Of a DNA stretch of 64,000 bases, positions 8,564-17,700 are shown in pieces. The notes under the pieces are model-generated. The model ran no database searches, was not told where the DNA came from, and was given only the letters and a program-made list of their open reading frames with translations. Position numbers and translations under genes: made by a program. Numbering within the stretch: the first letter of the stretch is position 1; every line of letters begins with the position of its first letter. Source of the DNA: Streptomyces sp. NRRL F-5135 (lineage in GTDB: Bacteria; Actinomycetota; Actinomycetes; Streptomycetales; Streptomycetaceae); the NCBI RefSeq assembly GCF_000719775.1, contig NZ_JOHR01000007.1:372001-436000 (forward strand). Reading direction: 5' to 3'.

Positions 8564-9421
8564 ATGTCTGGCCAGTCGCTGCTCGTACCGGGGAAGATCT
8601 CCCCCGCCCGTTCCGTACCCGCCAAGATCCGGCGCCCCGAATACGTCGGCAAACCCGGGCCCGCTCCGTACACCGGGCCGGAGGTCCAGTCCGCCGAGAC
8701 GATCGAACTCATGCGGATCGCCGGGCGCATCGCCGCGCAGGCGATGGAGGAGGCCGCGAAGCACATCGCGCCGGGCGTGACCACGGACGAACTGGACCGG
8801 GTCGCGCACGAGTTCATGTGCGACCACGGGGCCTACCCCTCGACCCTCGGCTACCGCGGCTTCCCCAAGTCGCTGTGCACGTCCGTCAACGAGGTGATCT
8901 GCCACGGCATCCCGGACACCACGGTCCTGCGGGACGGCGACATCGTGAACCTCGACGTGACCGCCTACATCAACGGCGTCCACGGCGACAACAACGCCAC
9001 CTACCTCTGCGGCGACGTGGACGAGGAATCCAGGCTCCTGGTGGAGCGGACCCGGGAGTCGCTGAACCGCGCCGTCAAGGCCGTCCGTCCCGGCCGCCAG
9101 ATCAATGTCATCGGGCGCGTCATCGAGTCGTACGCCAAGCGCTTCGGCTACGGCGTCGTACGGGACTTCACCGGGCACGGCATCAACTCGTCGTTCCACT
9201 CCGGGCTGATCATCCCGCACTACGACAGCCCGCAGGCCACCACCGTCATGCGGCCCGGGATGACCTTCACCATCGAGCCCATGCTGACGCTCGGTACGTA
9301 CGAGCACGACATGTGGGACGACGGCTGGACCGTGGTGACCAAGGACCGCAAGCGCACGGCCCAGTTCGAACACACCCTGGTGGTGACCGAGACGGGCGCG
9401 GACATCCTCACGCTGCCCTGA
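8564..9421 (+). CDS. map: Type I methionine aminopeptidase
   Basis: A 285-residue cytosolic enzyme removing N-terminal Met from nascent proteins. An N-terminal extension of about 40 residues ([25 protein letters not shown]), typical of actinobacterial MetAPs and containing a Pro-rich segment, precedes the catalytic domain. Metal ligands are in [16 protein letters not shown] (two Asp), [10 protein letters not shown] (His), TIEPM (Glu) and AQFEHT (Glu). It appears to be the housekeeping-type copy compared with the shorter XRE-linked paralogue at 3978. The promoter looks leaderless. Confidence 0.95.
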   Translation: MSGQSLLVPGKISPARSVPAKIRRPEYVGKPGPAPYTGPEVQSAETIELMRIAGRIAAQAMEEAAKHIAPGVTTDELDRVAHEFMCDHGAYPSTLGYRGFPKSLCTSVNEVICHGIPDTTVLRDGDIVNLDVTAYINGVHGDNNATYLCGDVDEESRLLVERTRESLNRAVKAVRPGRQINVIGRVIESYAKRFGYGVVRDFTGHGINSSFHSGLIIPHYDSPQATTVMRPGMTFTIEPMLTLGTYEHDMWDDGWTVVTKDRKRTAQFEHTLVVTETGADILTLP

Positions 9422-9550
9422 CCCGGGGTATCTCGCGGGTCTCCCCAGTCTCCTGGTTCGCTCGATTCCCCCGCTCCCCCCGCTTCCCCCGGTTGCCGCT
9501 GGGCGAGGCCCGGGTAGCGTTTTTACCGACAGGACGTCGGGAACCATTGA

Positions 9551-9566
9551 CTTAGGTAAGCCTAAG
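9551..9566. promoter_or_regulatory. Iron box (DmdR/IdeR-type operator)
   Basis: CTTAGGTAAGCCTAAG contains TTAGG-N4-CCTAA, the core of actinobacterial DmdR/IdeR iron boxes. It overlaps a TTGACT hexamer (9547-9552) that could be the -35 of the heme oxygenase promoter. Iron-bound repressor would block transcription when iron is plentiful. The same core appears at 59297-59314. Confidence 0.75.
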
Positions 9567-9654
9567 CCACGAGCATGAGTCCCGGCGGCAACACCTGCCG
9601 CCGGGGCCGGGTTCGCCGTCGGTCCCCGTTCCCCTCGGCCCCCGGAGGCCCGCC

Positions 9655-10329
9655 TTGGACGCCACAGCCGACCCCGCCGCCGCCACGCCGTTCTCCACGC
9701 TCATCCGCGACGCCTCGCACGCGCAGCACACCGCGGCGGAGACCTCCCCGTTCATGAGCGACATGCTGGGCGGCCGGCTGGGGGTGGCCGCGTACACGCG
9801 CTACACCGAGCAGCTGTGGTTCGTCTACGACGCGCTGGAGAGCGCCGTCGACGCGCTGGCCGGGGATCCGGTGGCCGGGCCCTTCCTGCGGCCCGAGCTG
9901 GCCCGTACGCCCGAGCTGGCGCGCGACCTGGCCCATCTGCGCGGCCCCGACTGGCGCGCGGGGCTCGAACCGCTGCCCGCGACCGCCGCGTACGCGGCAC
10001 GGATCGAGGAGTGCGCGCGCACCTGGCCGGGCGGCTACGTGGCCCACCACTACACGCGCTACCTGGGCGACCTCTCCGGCGGCCAGATCATCCGCTCCAC
10101 GGCGGAGAAGACCTGGGGCTTCGCGCGCAAGGGCGACGGGGTCCGCTTCTACGTCTTCGAGGGCATCGAGAATCCGGCGGCGTTCAAGCGGGACTACCGC
10201 GCGCTGCTGGACGCGGTGGCGGCCGACGACTTGGAGAAGCAGCGGATCATCGACGAGTGCAAGCGTGCGTTCGACTTCAACGGGGCGGTCTTCCGCGAGC
10301 TGGGGTCACGGTTCCCGCTGAGCGCGTGA
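9655..10329 (+). CDS. hmuO: Heme oxygenase (biliverdin-producing)
   Basis: A 224-residue enzyme that oxidatively opens heme to biliverdin, CO and Fe2+, allowing heme to serve as an iron source. The proximal heme ligand is predicted to be His25 in AQHTAAE, aligned with the HmuO pattern ahead of PFMSDMLGG. The family signature VAHHYTRYLGDLSGGQ and C-terminal KRAFDFNGAVFRELG are present. The TTG start is supported by GGAGG at 9644-9648, six bases upstream. An iron box lies about 90 bp upstream, so expression should rise under iron limitation. Functional partners elsewhere in the window are HtaA (36268) and a siderophore-binding protein (58213). Confidence 0.93.
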   Translation: MDATADPAAATPFSTLIRDASHAQHTAAETSPFMSDMLGGRLGVAAYTRYTEQLWFVYDALESAVDALAGDPVAGPFLRPELARTPELARDLAHLRGPDWRAGLEPLPATAAYAARIEECARTWPGGYVAHHYTRYLGDLSGGQIIRSTAEKTWGFARKGDGVRFYVFEGIENPAAFKRDYRALLDAVAADDLEKQRIIDECKRAFDFNGAVFRELGSRFPLSA

Positions 10330-10335
10330 CGCGTG

Positions 10336-10362
10336 CGACGTGCGCGACGTGCGCGACGTGCG
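10336..10362. repeat. 9-bp tandem repeat
   Basis: CGACGTGCG is repeated three times head to tail just after the heme oxygenase stop and 100 bp before the GntR gene. Related GACCGG/ACGCG repeats continue to about 10430. No function is evident. Confidence 0.6.
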
Positions 10363-10460
10363 TGGTCCCGGACCGACACGCGACCGGACCGGCGCGTGAC
10401 CGGACTGACGCGTGACCGGTCGGACTCGGGAGCGCACGGCCCCCCTGTAAGCTGCTGACC

Positions 10461-11246
10461 ATGGCGCCCACCACCTCTCCGCAGTCGGATCGTGGCGCAC
10501 CCACCGCCCAGCGCGGGCTCCTGACCGAACGCATCGCGCGCCAACTGGAGCACGACATCCGGTCCGGCGAGATCGCCGTCGGCACGAAGCTGCCGTCCGA
10601 GCGTGAACTCGCCACCCGGTTCGGCGCCAGCCGGAACGTCGTGCGCGAGGTGCTGCGCCGCCTCGAGGCCCAGCACCTGATCGAGGTCGCGCCGGGCCGC
10701 GGGTCGTTCGTCCGGGAGCAGACGCCCGGGCAGGCGCGCAGCTACGACGCCCTGTACCGCGCCGGACGGCCCACTGTCCGGCAGCTCATCGAGGCACGCG
10801 TCCCGCTCGAGGTGGAGATCGTCCGGCTGGCGACGCAGCGCGCGACCCCGGCGGACATCTCGGCGATGCGGGCGGCCAGGGACGCCCTGGAAGCGGCCAC
10901 CGACGTCGTCGCCAAGGCACAGGCGGACGTCGATTTCCACGAGGCCATCGCGGCGGCCAGCGGCAACCCCGTCCTGCGGATCATGCTGTCCTCGATCAGC
11001 GGCATGATGTTCGAGATGATGCTCCGCTCGAACTCCGATCCGTCGATCGGCGAGCCCGGTGTCCCGCACCACCCCGAGATCTTCGAGGCGATCGTGGCGC
11101 GCGACGTCGAGCTGGCCTGCGAGCGGATGCGGTCCCATCTGACGCTCGGGCTGCGCACCTACGGCGCCGATCTCGATGTCAGCGTGGACGCGATGGCGCG
11201 GCAGCACATCGAGGCGCTGCTCGGCGAGAACGGCGACCGGGGATAA
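10461..11246 (+). CDS. GntR-family regulator, FadR subfamily
   Basis: A 261-residue regulator with an N-terminal winged helix (about 20-90; LPSERELATRFGASRNVVREVLRRLEAQ) and an all-helical FCD effector domain (about 105-240; metal-binding-type residues in DVDFHEAIAAASGN, HHPEIFEAI and RMRSHL). FCD regulators usually respond to sugar acids or other carboxylates. The gene immediately precedes a sugar-acid ABC/ManD operon on the same strand, and a matching TNGTNNNACNA palindrome lies between them, so local repression relieved by the substrate is likely. TAAGCT at 10448-10453, seven bases before the ATG, suggests leaderless expression. Confidence 0.92.
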   Translation: MAPTTSPQSDRGAPTAQRGLLTERIARQLEHDIRSGEIAVGTKLPSERELATRFGASRNVVREVLRRLEAQHLIEVAPGRGSFVREQTPGQARSYDALYRAGRPTVRQLIEARVPLEVEIVRLATQRATPADISAMRAARDALEAATDVVAKAQADVDFHEAIAAASGNPVLRIMLSSISGMMFEMMLRSNSDPSIGEPGVPHHPEIFEAIVARDVELACERMRSHLTLGLRTYGADLDVSVDAMARQHIEALLGENGDRG

Positions 11247-11443
11247 AGCCGGGGACAAGGCCGGGGATGACACCGGCAACGCACCGGGGATAGCGCCCTC
11301 CCACCACCCCGCACACCCCGGCACACACCACACACGCCGCACCCCCGTATCACCACGCTCAGTGACGCACCACCCGCCCCAGCGTCATACCGGTACCAAA
11401 GGGCTGTTCAGCGCGGGACTTCTGTTGCTACGGTCCCTCCTGC

Positions 11444-11471
11444 GGTCCCAACTGGTCCTACCAGTTGGACC
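11444..11471. promoter_or_regulatory. FadR/GntR-type operator of the sugar-acid operon
   Basis: AACTGGT-CCT-ACCAGTT (11450-11466) is a perfect 7-bp inverted repeat and fits the FadR-subfamily consensus TNGTNNNACNA at its centre. The symmetry extends outward through GGTCC (11444-11448) and GGACC (11467-11471) with one extra C. It sits about 55 bp before the binding-protein ATG, the expected position for a repressor site. This assigns the upstream GntR protein to the operon (inference). Confidence 0.65.
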
Positions 11472-11522
11472 GGATAGATCGGATGGATCGGGACGCATCA
11501 CATCAGAAAGTCGAGGACAAGG

Positions 11523-12845
11523 ATGTCCACGAGCAGCCAGTTCCTCAGCCGGCGCTCCTTCGGCAAGCTGGCCGCCGGCGTCGCCGCCGCCGCGGCGGGC
11601 ACGGTGTCGCTCGGCGCCTGTTCGCCCGGGAGCGGCACCGCCTCCGCGAACGCGCCGCTGCGGATCATGGCGATCAACCACGTCTGGTCCCAGGCGATCA
11701 AGCGCCGCCTGAAGCGGTTCGAGGACCGCGTCGGACGCAGGGTCTCCATGACGCTGCTGACCGCTGACCAGCTCTCCAACAGCTACAACGTCAAGCTCAA
11801 CGCCTCCGGCACGGACGTGGACGTCATGATGGTCCGCGCGCTCCAGGACCAGTTGCTCTTCGGGCGCAACGGCTGGCTCACCGACCTCACCGACCGGGTG
11901 AAGGGCGAAGCGGCGTACGACTGGCCGGACTTCCAGGACGCCCCGCGCGAGGTGTCCGTCACGGACGGCAAGGTGCTGAGCGTCCCCGTGGTGACGGAAC
12001 GGCCGGCGCTCTACTACCGCAAGGACCTCGTCGAGGACCTGGGCGGGCCGCCCCGGACCCTCGACGACCTGATGGAGATGTCGCTCGAACTCGCCGACCG
12101 GGACCGGAACTTCTTCGGGTACGTCGGGCGCGGGCAGCGCAACGGCGCCGTCAGTCAGTGGTCGAGCTTCCTCTACTCCTTCGGCGGCGACTTCGTCGTC
12201 GACGGGAAATCCGGCATCGGCTCGCCGGAGGCGGTGGCCGCGTACGCCTACTACGGCGGCCTGCTGAAACGTACGGGCCCACCAGGGGCCACCAATATGA
12301 GCCTCGAACAGGCCATGCCGATCTTCGCCCAGGGCAAGGCCGCCTTCTACGTGGACGCGGACGCCATCTACAGCAACTTCCTCGACCCCAAGATCTCGAC
12401 CGTGGGCAGGACCGTGGGGTTCGCGCCGTTCCCGGCCGGCCCGGCCGGGGCCCGGCCGCACAACATCCCCTCCTGGAGCCTGGGGATCAACCGCTTCTCC
12501 CTTCTGCGCGACGAGGCGTGGGAGTTCGTCCGGTGGGCCTCGGGACCGGAGATGGTCGCCGAGCTGCAAGCGGCGGGTATCCCCGGCGCCCGTAAGTCGG
12601 CGTGGTCGGACGCGAAGACCCTGGCCGCCTTCCCGGCCGAACTCGCGGAGACCATGCGGATCAACGCGGAGCGCGGCATCGGCTACGACCGGCCGCAGGT
12701 CCTCCAGGTGGGCCGGTCACGCGACATCGTCGGCCGTCCGCTGGTGGCCGGGATCCTCGGCGAGGCGGTGGCGCCGGTCGCCCGCGACGCGAACGCCGAG
12801 TTCGACGACTTCCTCGTCCGCGACAACCGCCACCGGGAGTCCTGA
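11523..12845 (+). CDS. ABC sugar/sugar-acid binding lipoprotein
   Basis: A 440-residue extracellular solute-binding protein of the MalE/UgpB class. The leader has a twin-arginine motif (RRSFGK, Arg10-Arg11) and a lipobox ending LGAC, so Cys33 should be lipidated after Tat export. The mature chain has the two-lobed binding-protein pattern, including ALYYRKDL, MSLEQAMPIFAQGKAAFYVDAD and SWSLGINRFS. GAGGACAAGG precedes the ATG. It overlaps the permease gene by one base (TGATG). With ManD downstream, the ligand is probably an aldonate/uronate or a uronate-containing oligosaccharide. Confidence 0.9.
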   Translation: MSTSSQFLSRRSFGKLAAGVAAAAAGTVSLGACSPGSGTASANAPLRIMAINHVWSQAIKRRLKRFEDRVGRRVSMTLLTADQLSNSYNVKLNASGTDVDVMMVRALQDQLLFGRNGWLTDLTDRVKGEAAYDWPDFQDAPREVSVTDGKVLSVPVVTERPALYYRKDLVEDLGGPPRTLDDLMEMSLELADRDRNFFGYVGRGQRNGAVSQWSSFLYSFGGDFVVDGKSGIGSPEAVAAYAYYGGLLKRTGPPGATNMSLEQAMPIFAQGKAAFYVDADAIYSNFLDPKISTVGRTVGFAPFPAGPAGARPHNIPSWSLGINRFSLLRDEAWEFVRWASGPEMVAELQAAGIPGARKSAWSDAKTLAAFPAELAETMRINAERGIGYDRPQVLQVGRSRDIVGRPLVAGILGEAVAPVARDANAEFDDFLVRDNRHRES

Positions 12846-13900
12846 TGCGTACGGCCAAGAACGCGACCACGAGCGCGACCGAAGACACGACCGGCAACCC
12901 GACCGACAACGCGGCTGGCACCGCCGCGGCGTCCGGCGGCCCGACGGCCCGCACGGCCGACGGCTCCCCCGGCGCGGCCGGACCCGGCGCCCGTGGCTCC
13001 CGCGGGCGCGCGCCCCGCACCTTCGAGCAGGCCAACCGGCGGCTGAAGTGGGCCATGCTCGCCCCGGCGCTGGCCTTCGTCGGCCTGATGATCGTCTTTC
13101 CGCTCGTCTTCACGCTCAATCTGTCGTTCACCGACGCGTTCGGCGCGGTGAACGCCGGCAAGAACTACGTCGGCGCACAGAACTTCCTCGACGCCCTCGG
13201 CGACTCCCGCCGCTTCTGGCCCGCCGTGCAGCGCACCGTGGTCTTCACCGTCGGTGCCGTGGTGCTGGAGACCGTGCTGGGCCTGGCCCTCGCGATGCTC
13301 ATGCGCAAGCCGTTCCGCGGCATGCGCTGGGTGCGTACGGTCCTCATCATTCCGCTGCTCACCACGCCGGTCGCGATCGGCATCCTGTGGCTGCTCATCC
13401 TCGACCCCAGCAACGGCATCGCGAACCACCTGCTCACCTCCCTCGGGCTGCCCCCGCAGGAGTTCCTCGGCTCGGTGAGCCAGTCCCTGCCGACCCTGAT
13501 GCTCATCGACGTCTGGCAGTGGACGCCGATGATGACGCTGCTCCTGCTCGCCGGGCTGACCACGCTCCCCGAGGAGCCCGAAGAGGCCGCCCTGGTCGAC
13601 GGGGCGGGCGGCTGGCAGCGGTTCCGGTACGTCATCCTGCCGATGCTCGGCCCGACGCTCGCCACCGCCCTCGTCCTGCGGGCCGTGGACGCGCTCAAGA
13701 CGTTCGACATCCTCTACGCGACGAAGGGCGCGGGCGGCGGCTCGGACTTCGAGGCCGAGACCCTCAACGTCTACGCCTACGGCCTCACCTTCGACTACCA
13801 GGAGTACGGGCTCGCGTCCGCGGTCCTGGCCCTGTTCACGCTCTTCATCATCGGCGTCGTGATCCTGCTCCGCCGCCGTACCGGAAGGAAGACCGCATGA
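12845..13900 (+). CDS. Carbohydrate ABC transporter permease (MalF/UgpA type)
   Basis: A 351-residue inner-membrane permease. A 60-residue disordered Ala/Thr/Gly-rich N-terminus precedes six hydrophobic helices. The EAA loop that docks the ATPase is visible as EEAALVDGAGGWQRFRYVI, near residue 245. The ATG overlaps the preceding stop by one base and the next gene overlaps this stop as ATGA, so the three transporter genes are translationally coupled. No ATPase gene is present; Streptomyces sugar importers commonly share the distant ATPase MsiK. Confidence 0.9.
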   Translation: MRTAKNATTSATEDTTGNPTDNAAGTAAASGGPTARTADGSPGAAGPGARGSRGRAPRTFEQANRRLKWAMLAPALAFVGLMIVFPLVFTLNLSFTDAFGAVNAGKNYVGAQNFLDALGDSRRFWPAVQRTVVFTVGAVVLETVLGLALAMLMRKPFRGMRWVRTVLIIPLLTTPVAIGILWLLILDPSNGIANHLLTSLGLPPQEFLGSVSQSLPTLMLIDVWQWTPMMTLLLLAGLTTLPEEPEEAALVDGAGGWQRFRYVILPMLGPTLATALVLRAVDALKTFDILYATKGAGGGSDFEAETLNVYAYGLTFDYQEYGLASAVLALFTLFIIGVVILLRRRTGRKTA

Positions 13901-14826
13901 GCCCCACCGTCTCCTCCTCCGTACGGCGCCCCGATGCCGGGGGCGGCGCGAGTGCCGACGCGGGTGCCGGCGCGGGTGCCGTCGGCACCGTCCCGTCACC
14001 GCGCCCCGGCAGGCGCCGGCGCGGGTACGGGGCCTGGCTGCGCGGCATCGCCATCGCGGCCGTGACCGTCGTCTTCGCGCTGCCCATCGTCTGGATGTTC
14101 GCCGCCGCCTTCAAGACGAACGTCCAGGTGACGGACCCGACCGTCGGCCTGTGGTTCTCCCCCACGCTGGACAACTTCCGGAGCATCCTCGAAACGGGGC
14201 AGATCCTCCGGCCGATGGGCAACTCGCTGCTCGTCGGCGTGGTCTCCACCGTGCTCTCCGCGATCATCGCCGTGCCGGCCGCCTGGGCCGTGGGGCGGTT
14301 CCGGATGCGCCGTACGGGATCCCTCATCCTGGTCGCGCGCATCGTCCCGGCGATCTCCCTGCTGGTGCCCTGGTACTACCTGTTCGCGCAGGCGGGCATG
14401 GTGGGCTCCTACACCGTGCTGGTGCTCAGCCACATGTTCGTCTCGGTGCCGCTGATCCTCTGGATCATGATCAGCTTCTTCGAGGGCCTGCCGGTCGAGC
14501 TGGAGGAGGCCGCGCGTACGGACGGACTGTCCGCGTTCGGCGCCTTCTGGCGCATCACCCTGCCGCTGGCCGCCCCGGGCACCGCCACCGCGTCCCTGCT
14601 GGCCTTCGTCTTCAGCTGGAACAACTTCATGTTCGCGCTGATCTTCGCCGACGAACGCACCCAGACCGTGCCCGTGGCCCTGTTCAACTTCATCTCCTAC
14701 GCGAGCACCGACTGGGGCGGTCTGATGGCCGCCTCCAGCCTCATCACGGTGCCGGTCCTCCTCGCCGCGGTGCTCGGACAGAAGTACCTCGTGGCGGGGC
14801 TGACGTCCGGCGCGTCGAAGGGCTGA
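13897..14826 (+). CDS. Carbohydrate ABC transporter permease (MalG/UgpE type)
   Basis: A 309-residue partner permease with six predicted helices. The EAA motif is EEAARTDGLSAFGAFWRITL (about 201-220). The N-terminal 45 residues are low-complexity Ala/Gly/Arg. It heterodimerises with the 12845 product to form the import channel for the 11523 binding protein. Its ATGA overlap with the previous gene marks one transcript. The dehydratase gene follows after 117 bp. Confidence 0.92.
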   Translation: MSPTVSSSVRRPDAGGGASADAGAGAGAVGTVPSPRPGRRRRGYGAWLRGIAIAAVTVVFALPIVWMFAAAFKTNVQVTDPTVGLWFSPTLDNFRSILETGQILRPMGNSLLVGVVSTVLSAIIAVPAAWAVGRFRMRRTGSLILVARIVPAISLLVPWYYLFAQAGMVGSYTVLVLSHMFVSVPLILWIMISFFEGLPVELEEAARTDGLSAFGAFWRITLPLAAPGTATASLLAFVFSWNNFMFALIFADERTQTVPVALFNFISYASTDWGGLMAASSLITVPVLLAAVLGQKYLVAGLTSGASKG

Positions 14827-14864
14827 CGTCCGACGCCGCGCGGCGTTCACCGTTCGCCTTCTCG

Positions 14865-14906
14865 CCCCGCTCCCCGTTCCCCGCTCCCCGTTCCCCGCTC
14901 ACCGTT
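14865..14906. repeat. 14-bp pyrimidine-rich tandem repeat
   Basis: Three near-identical copies of CCCCGCTCCCCGTT lie in the 117-bp gap between the permease and ManD genes. No hairpin is formed. The repeats may alter transcript processing within the operon, but no function is shown. Confidence 0.6.
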
Positions 14907-14943
14907 CCCCGTCCGTACCGCACAGCTCAGAAAGAGCCCATTC

Positions 14944-16158
14944 ATGAAGATCGTCGACGCGAAGGTCGTCGTCACCAGCCCCGGCCGCAACTTCGTCACG
15001 CTGAAAATCACCACCGACGAGGGGGTCACCGGCCTCGGGGACGCCACCCTCAACGGGCGGGAGCTGGCCGTCGCCGCCTACCTGCGGGACCATGTGGCGC
15101 CCCTGCTCGTCGGCATCGACCCGCACCGCGTCGAGGACACCTGGCAGTCCCTGTACCGGGGCGCGTACTGGCGCCGCGGCCCCGTCACGATGGCCGCGAT
15201 CGCCGCGGTGGACGTGGCGCTGTGGGACATCAAGGCCAAGGCCGCCGGGCTCCCGCTCTACCAGCTGCTCGGCGGCGCGAGCCGGGAGCGGGTGGGGACG
15301 TACGGGCACGCCAACGGCCGTGACATCCCCGAGCTGTTCGACTCGGTCCGCGCCCGCCTGGCCGAGGGCTACCCGGCGATCCGGATCCAGACCGGCATCC
15401 CCGGCCTGAAGACCGTGTACGGCGTGCACAGCAGCCCCGACAGCGCCGAGGCCGAACCGCACCAGCAGGCCCGCCCCGTGGTCGAGGACTGGGACACCGC
15501 CGCCTACCTGCGCCACATGCCCACGGTGTTCGAGGCCGTACGCAACGAGTTCGGGCCCGAACTGCCCCTCCTCCACGACGCGCACCACCGCCTCACTCCC
15601 GCGCAGGCGGCACAGCTCGGCAAGGACCTGGAGCCCTACCGCCTGTTCTGGCTGGAGGACTGCACACCGGCCGAGAACCAGGAGGCCCTTCGTCTGGTCC
15701 GCCGCCACACGACGACGCCCCTCGCGATCGGCGAGGTCTTCAACACCGTGTACGACTACCAGACGCTCATCACCGAGCAGCTGATCGACTACGTACGCTC
15801 GGCGGTCACCCACTTCGGCGGTGTCTCACCGCTGAGGAAGCTCTTCGACTTCGCCGCGCAGTACCAGATCAAGAGCGCCATCCACGGCCCGGAGGACATC
15901 TCGCCGGTCGGCATGGCGGCGGCGGTCCATCTCGACCTGGCCGTGCACAACTTCGGGATCCAGGAATACGCGGGATACACCCCGCTGACCCACGAGGTGT
16001 TCCGGCACGCCTTCACCTTCACCGACGGCCACCTCCACCCGGGCGAGGCCCCGGGCATCGGCGTGGACCTGGACGAGGAACTGGCCGCGACGCACCCGTA
16101 CGAGGCCGCGTACCTGCCGGTCAACCGGCTCCAGGACGGCTCCGTCCACGACTGGTGA
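14944..16158 (+). CDS. manD: D-mannonate dehydratase (enolase superfamily)
   Basis: A 404-residue enolase-superfamily enzyme expected to dehydrate D-mannonate (or a related aldonate) to 2-keto-3-deoxy-D-gluconate. The ManD active-site set is visible: Arg147, Tyr159, Mg ligands Asp212, Glu238 and Glu264, the general base His214 in HDAHHRL, and IHGPED near 313. The long ManD-type insertion (about 150-185) is present. It is often named RspA in older annotation. A GAAAGAG ribosome-binding site precedes the ATG. Position behind the sugar ABC genes supports an aldonate/hexuronate catabolic operon. KDPG aldolase (54061) could complete the pathway after phosphorylation, but no KDG kinase is visible here. 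Confidence 0.9.
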   Translation: MKIVDAKVVVTSPGRNFVTLKITTDEGVTGLGDATLNGRELAVAAYLRDHVAPLLVGIDPHRVEDTWQSLYRGAYWRRGPVTMAAIAAVDVALWDIKAKAAGLPLYQLLGGASRERVGTYGHANGRDIPELFDSVRARLAEGYPAIRIQTGIPGLKTVYGVHSSPDSAEAEPHQQARPVVEDWDTAAYLRHMPTVFEAVRNEFGPELPLLHDAHHRLTPAQAAQLGKDLEPYRLFWLEDCTPAENQEALRLVRRHTTTPLAIGEVFNTVYDYQTLITEQLIDYVRSAVTHFGGVSPLRKLFDFAAQYQIKSAIHGPEDISPVGMAAAVHLDLAVHNFGIQEYAGYTPLTHEVFRHAFTFTDGHLHPGEAPGIGVDLDEELAATHPYEAAYLPVNRLQDGSVHDW

Positions 16159-16339
16159 CGGCCTCCCGGATTACGTCACCCGCCCGCTGAAGTCCGCTCC
16201 CTCCGAGCCCACTTGACGTTCGCGGAGCCGCCTCGGCCACGTACGGGGCGCCGGTTAAGGTTGCGTTCCGTACGGGTCGTACGTGGCACGCCCGCGTACG
16301 ACGAAGCGGCGACGCGAACACAGGAACAAGGGGCGGGAC

Positions 16340-16918
16340 ATGAGCGGCTCGGAAGAGATGGACGGGGACGAGGAGACGCGCCCGCTGAACACCCCGCAGG
16401 AATGGCGCGACTTTCTCGACGAGTACGGCGAGCTGTATCGGGAAGGGGTGGACGACAACGACATCCGCGAGTTCGACGAAGAGCAGTTGGAGGAAGGCGG
16501 CTGGCTGGGGTCGGAACCGGCCACCGAGGAAGCCGTGGCGGCCGCCGAGCAGCGGCTCGGCCTGCGCTTTCCGCCCAGCTACCGCAGTTTCCTGCTGACC
16601 ACGAACGGATGGACCGCGCTCCGCGACTGGATCGACGAGGTCCATCCCTGCGAAGAGGTCACCTGGATGCGCGACACCGGGCCGGGCAGAAGCCTTGTGC
16701 ACCTCTACGACAACGAGTTCCCGGACGCCGACCTCGTAGCGCTGTTCCGGCGGTCACTGCAGGTCGCGAGCGGTGAGGACCTCTGGCTGCTCGACCCGAC
16801 GGACGTCGGCCCGGACGGCGAGTGGGCGGCCCACCTCTTCACCCCGAAGTACGGCGATCTGGAATCGCACACGAGCTTCGCCGGGCTGTTCCACGAGAGC
16901 AAGGACTTCTTGGAATAG
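16340..16918 (+). CDS. SMI1/KNR4 (SUKH)-family protein
   Basis: A 192-residue acidic soluble protein. Residues about 55-180 show the SUKH core: ATEEAVAAAEQRLGLRFPPSYRSFLLTTNGW followed by an acidic strand region and SHTSFAGLFHESKDFL. Many SUKH proteins are immunity factors against polymorphic or contact-dependent toxins, though some are regulatory. No toxin gene is adjacent. The ATG at 16340 is chosen because GGGGCGGG lies just upstream; the 16283 alternative adds only basic low-complexity sequence. Confidence 0.82.
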   Translation: MSGSEEMDGDEETRPLNTPQEWRDFLDEYGELYREGVDDNDIREFDEEQLEEGGWLGSEPATEEAVAAAEQRLGLRFPPSYRSFLLTTNGWTALRDWIDEVHPCEEVTWMRDTGPGRSLVHLYDNEFPDADLVALFRRSLQVASGEDLWLLDPTDVGPDGEWAAHLFTPKYGDLESHTSFAGLFHESKDFLE

Positions 16919-17056
16919 CGAGGTACGGCAGCGACACACGGCCGGGCGGTGATCCGCGCGGGACGCCGGACGCGGGCGTCCCGCGCGGAGGGCGCGGCAG
17001 GAGGCGAGGCACGGACCCGGGCCTCGCCGTCCTCCCGGCACGGGAACACCCGTGAG

Positions 17057-17461
17057 TCAGGCCCTGGCGATGTTCCTGCCCGGCATCGGCTCCGCGAGTG
17101 CTGTCCGCCATTCAGGCGCGCCGAAGGCGTCCGCGAAGTACTGCGTCTCGTGCACCACGTGGCCGTGGGCGAATTCCATGATGCTCACCGAGCGGACGGG
17201 CGCGCCGTCGTACGTGATGACACACTCGCTCACCCACAGATCCCCGCTGCCGACGATCCGCTGGACGAGGAACCGACGGCGGGCAGGGTGCCCGCCGCGT
17301 TGCGCCGAAATCGTCGCGCGGCCCCGGAATCGTTCTCCTGACTGGGGGTAATCGAGGATCGCGTCCGAGGCGTAGATGGCGTGCTCGGCTTCGACGTCCC
17401 CTTGTTCCGACGCCCGCCAGTGTTCCTCGATCGCGGCCCTGAGCCGGACATCGGGATCCAT
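17057..17461 (-). CDS. NTF2-like / SnoaL-like fold protein
   Basis: A 134-residue single-domain protein of the NTF2-like superfamily. The first helix is IEEHWRASEQGDVEAEHAIYASDAILDYPQSGERFRG, followed by the strand pattern WVSECVITYDGAPVRSVSIMEFAHGHVVHETQYF and a terminal PEWRTALAEP. Such proteins act as small cyclases, isomerases or binding proteins; nothing here fixes the substrate. AGAAGGGA lies eight bases before the ATG at 17461. It stands alone on the minus strand. Confidence 0.8.
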   Translation of the reverse strand: MDPDVRLRAAIEEHWRASEQGDVEAEHAIYASDAILDYPQSGERFRGRATISAQRGGHPARRRFLVQRIVGSGDLWVSECVITYDGAPVRSVSIMEFAHGHVVHETQYFADAFGAPEWRTALAEPMPGRNIARA

Positions 17462-17700
17462 CGCATCGTCCCTTCTGCGGGTGGCCGGAGCGACCCGGGG
17501 GCCTGGGAACACCCCGAGGCCGCCTCCCGGGACGCCGGCCCGTCGAACGTGACGGGCAACGACGCGAGCGTAGACCGACCGACGCGGCGCCCCGGCTCAC
17601 CACATCCGTACCGGGTCCCCCGGCGGCACGCACGGTTCGCTGAACCGGCCCATCGCACGGGGAGGCCGGCCGTCGCGCCGGGCCGACGGCCGCGAGACCT

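Noticed and set aside
13048..14826. Single long permease frame starting at 13048
   Set aside because: Only the part from ATG 13897 encodes a MalG-type permease; the earlier part is out of frame with the first permease.
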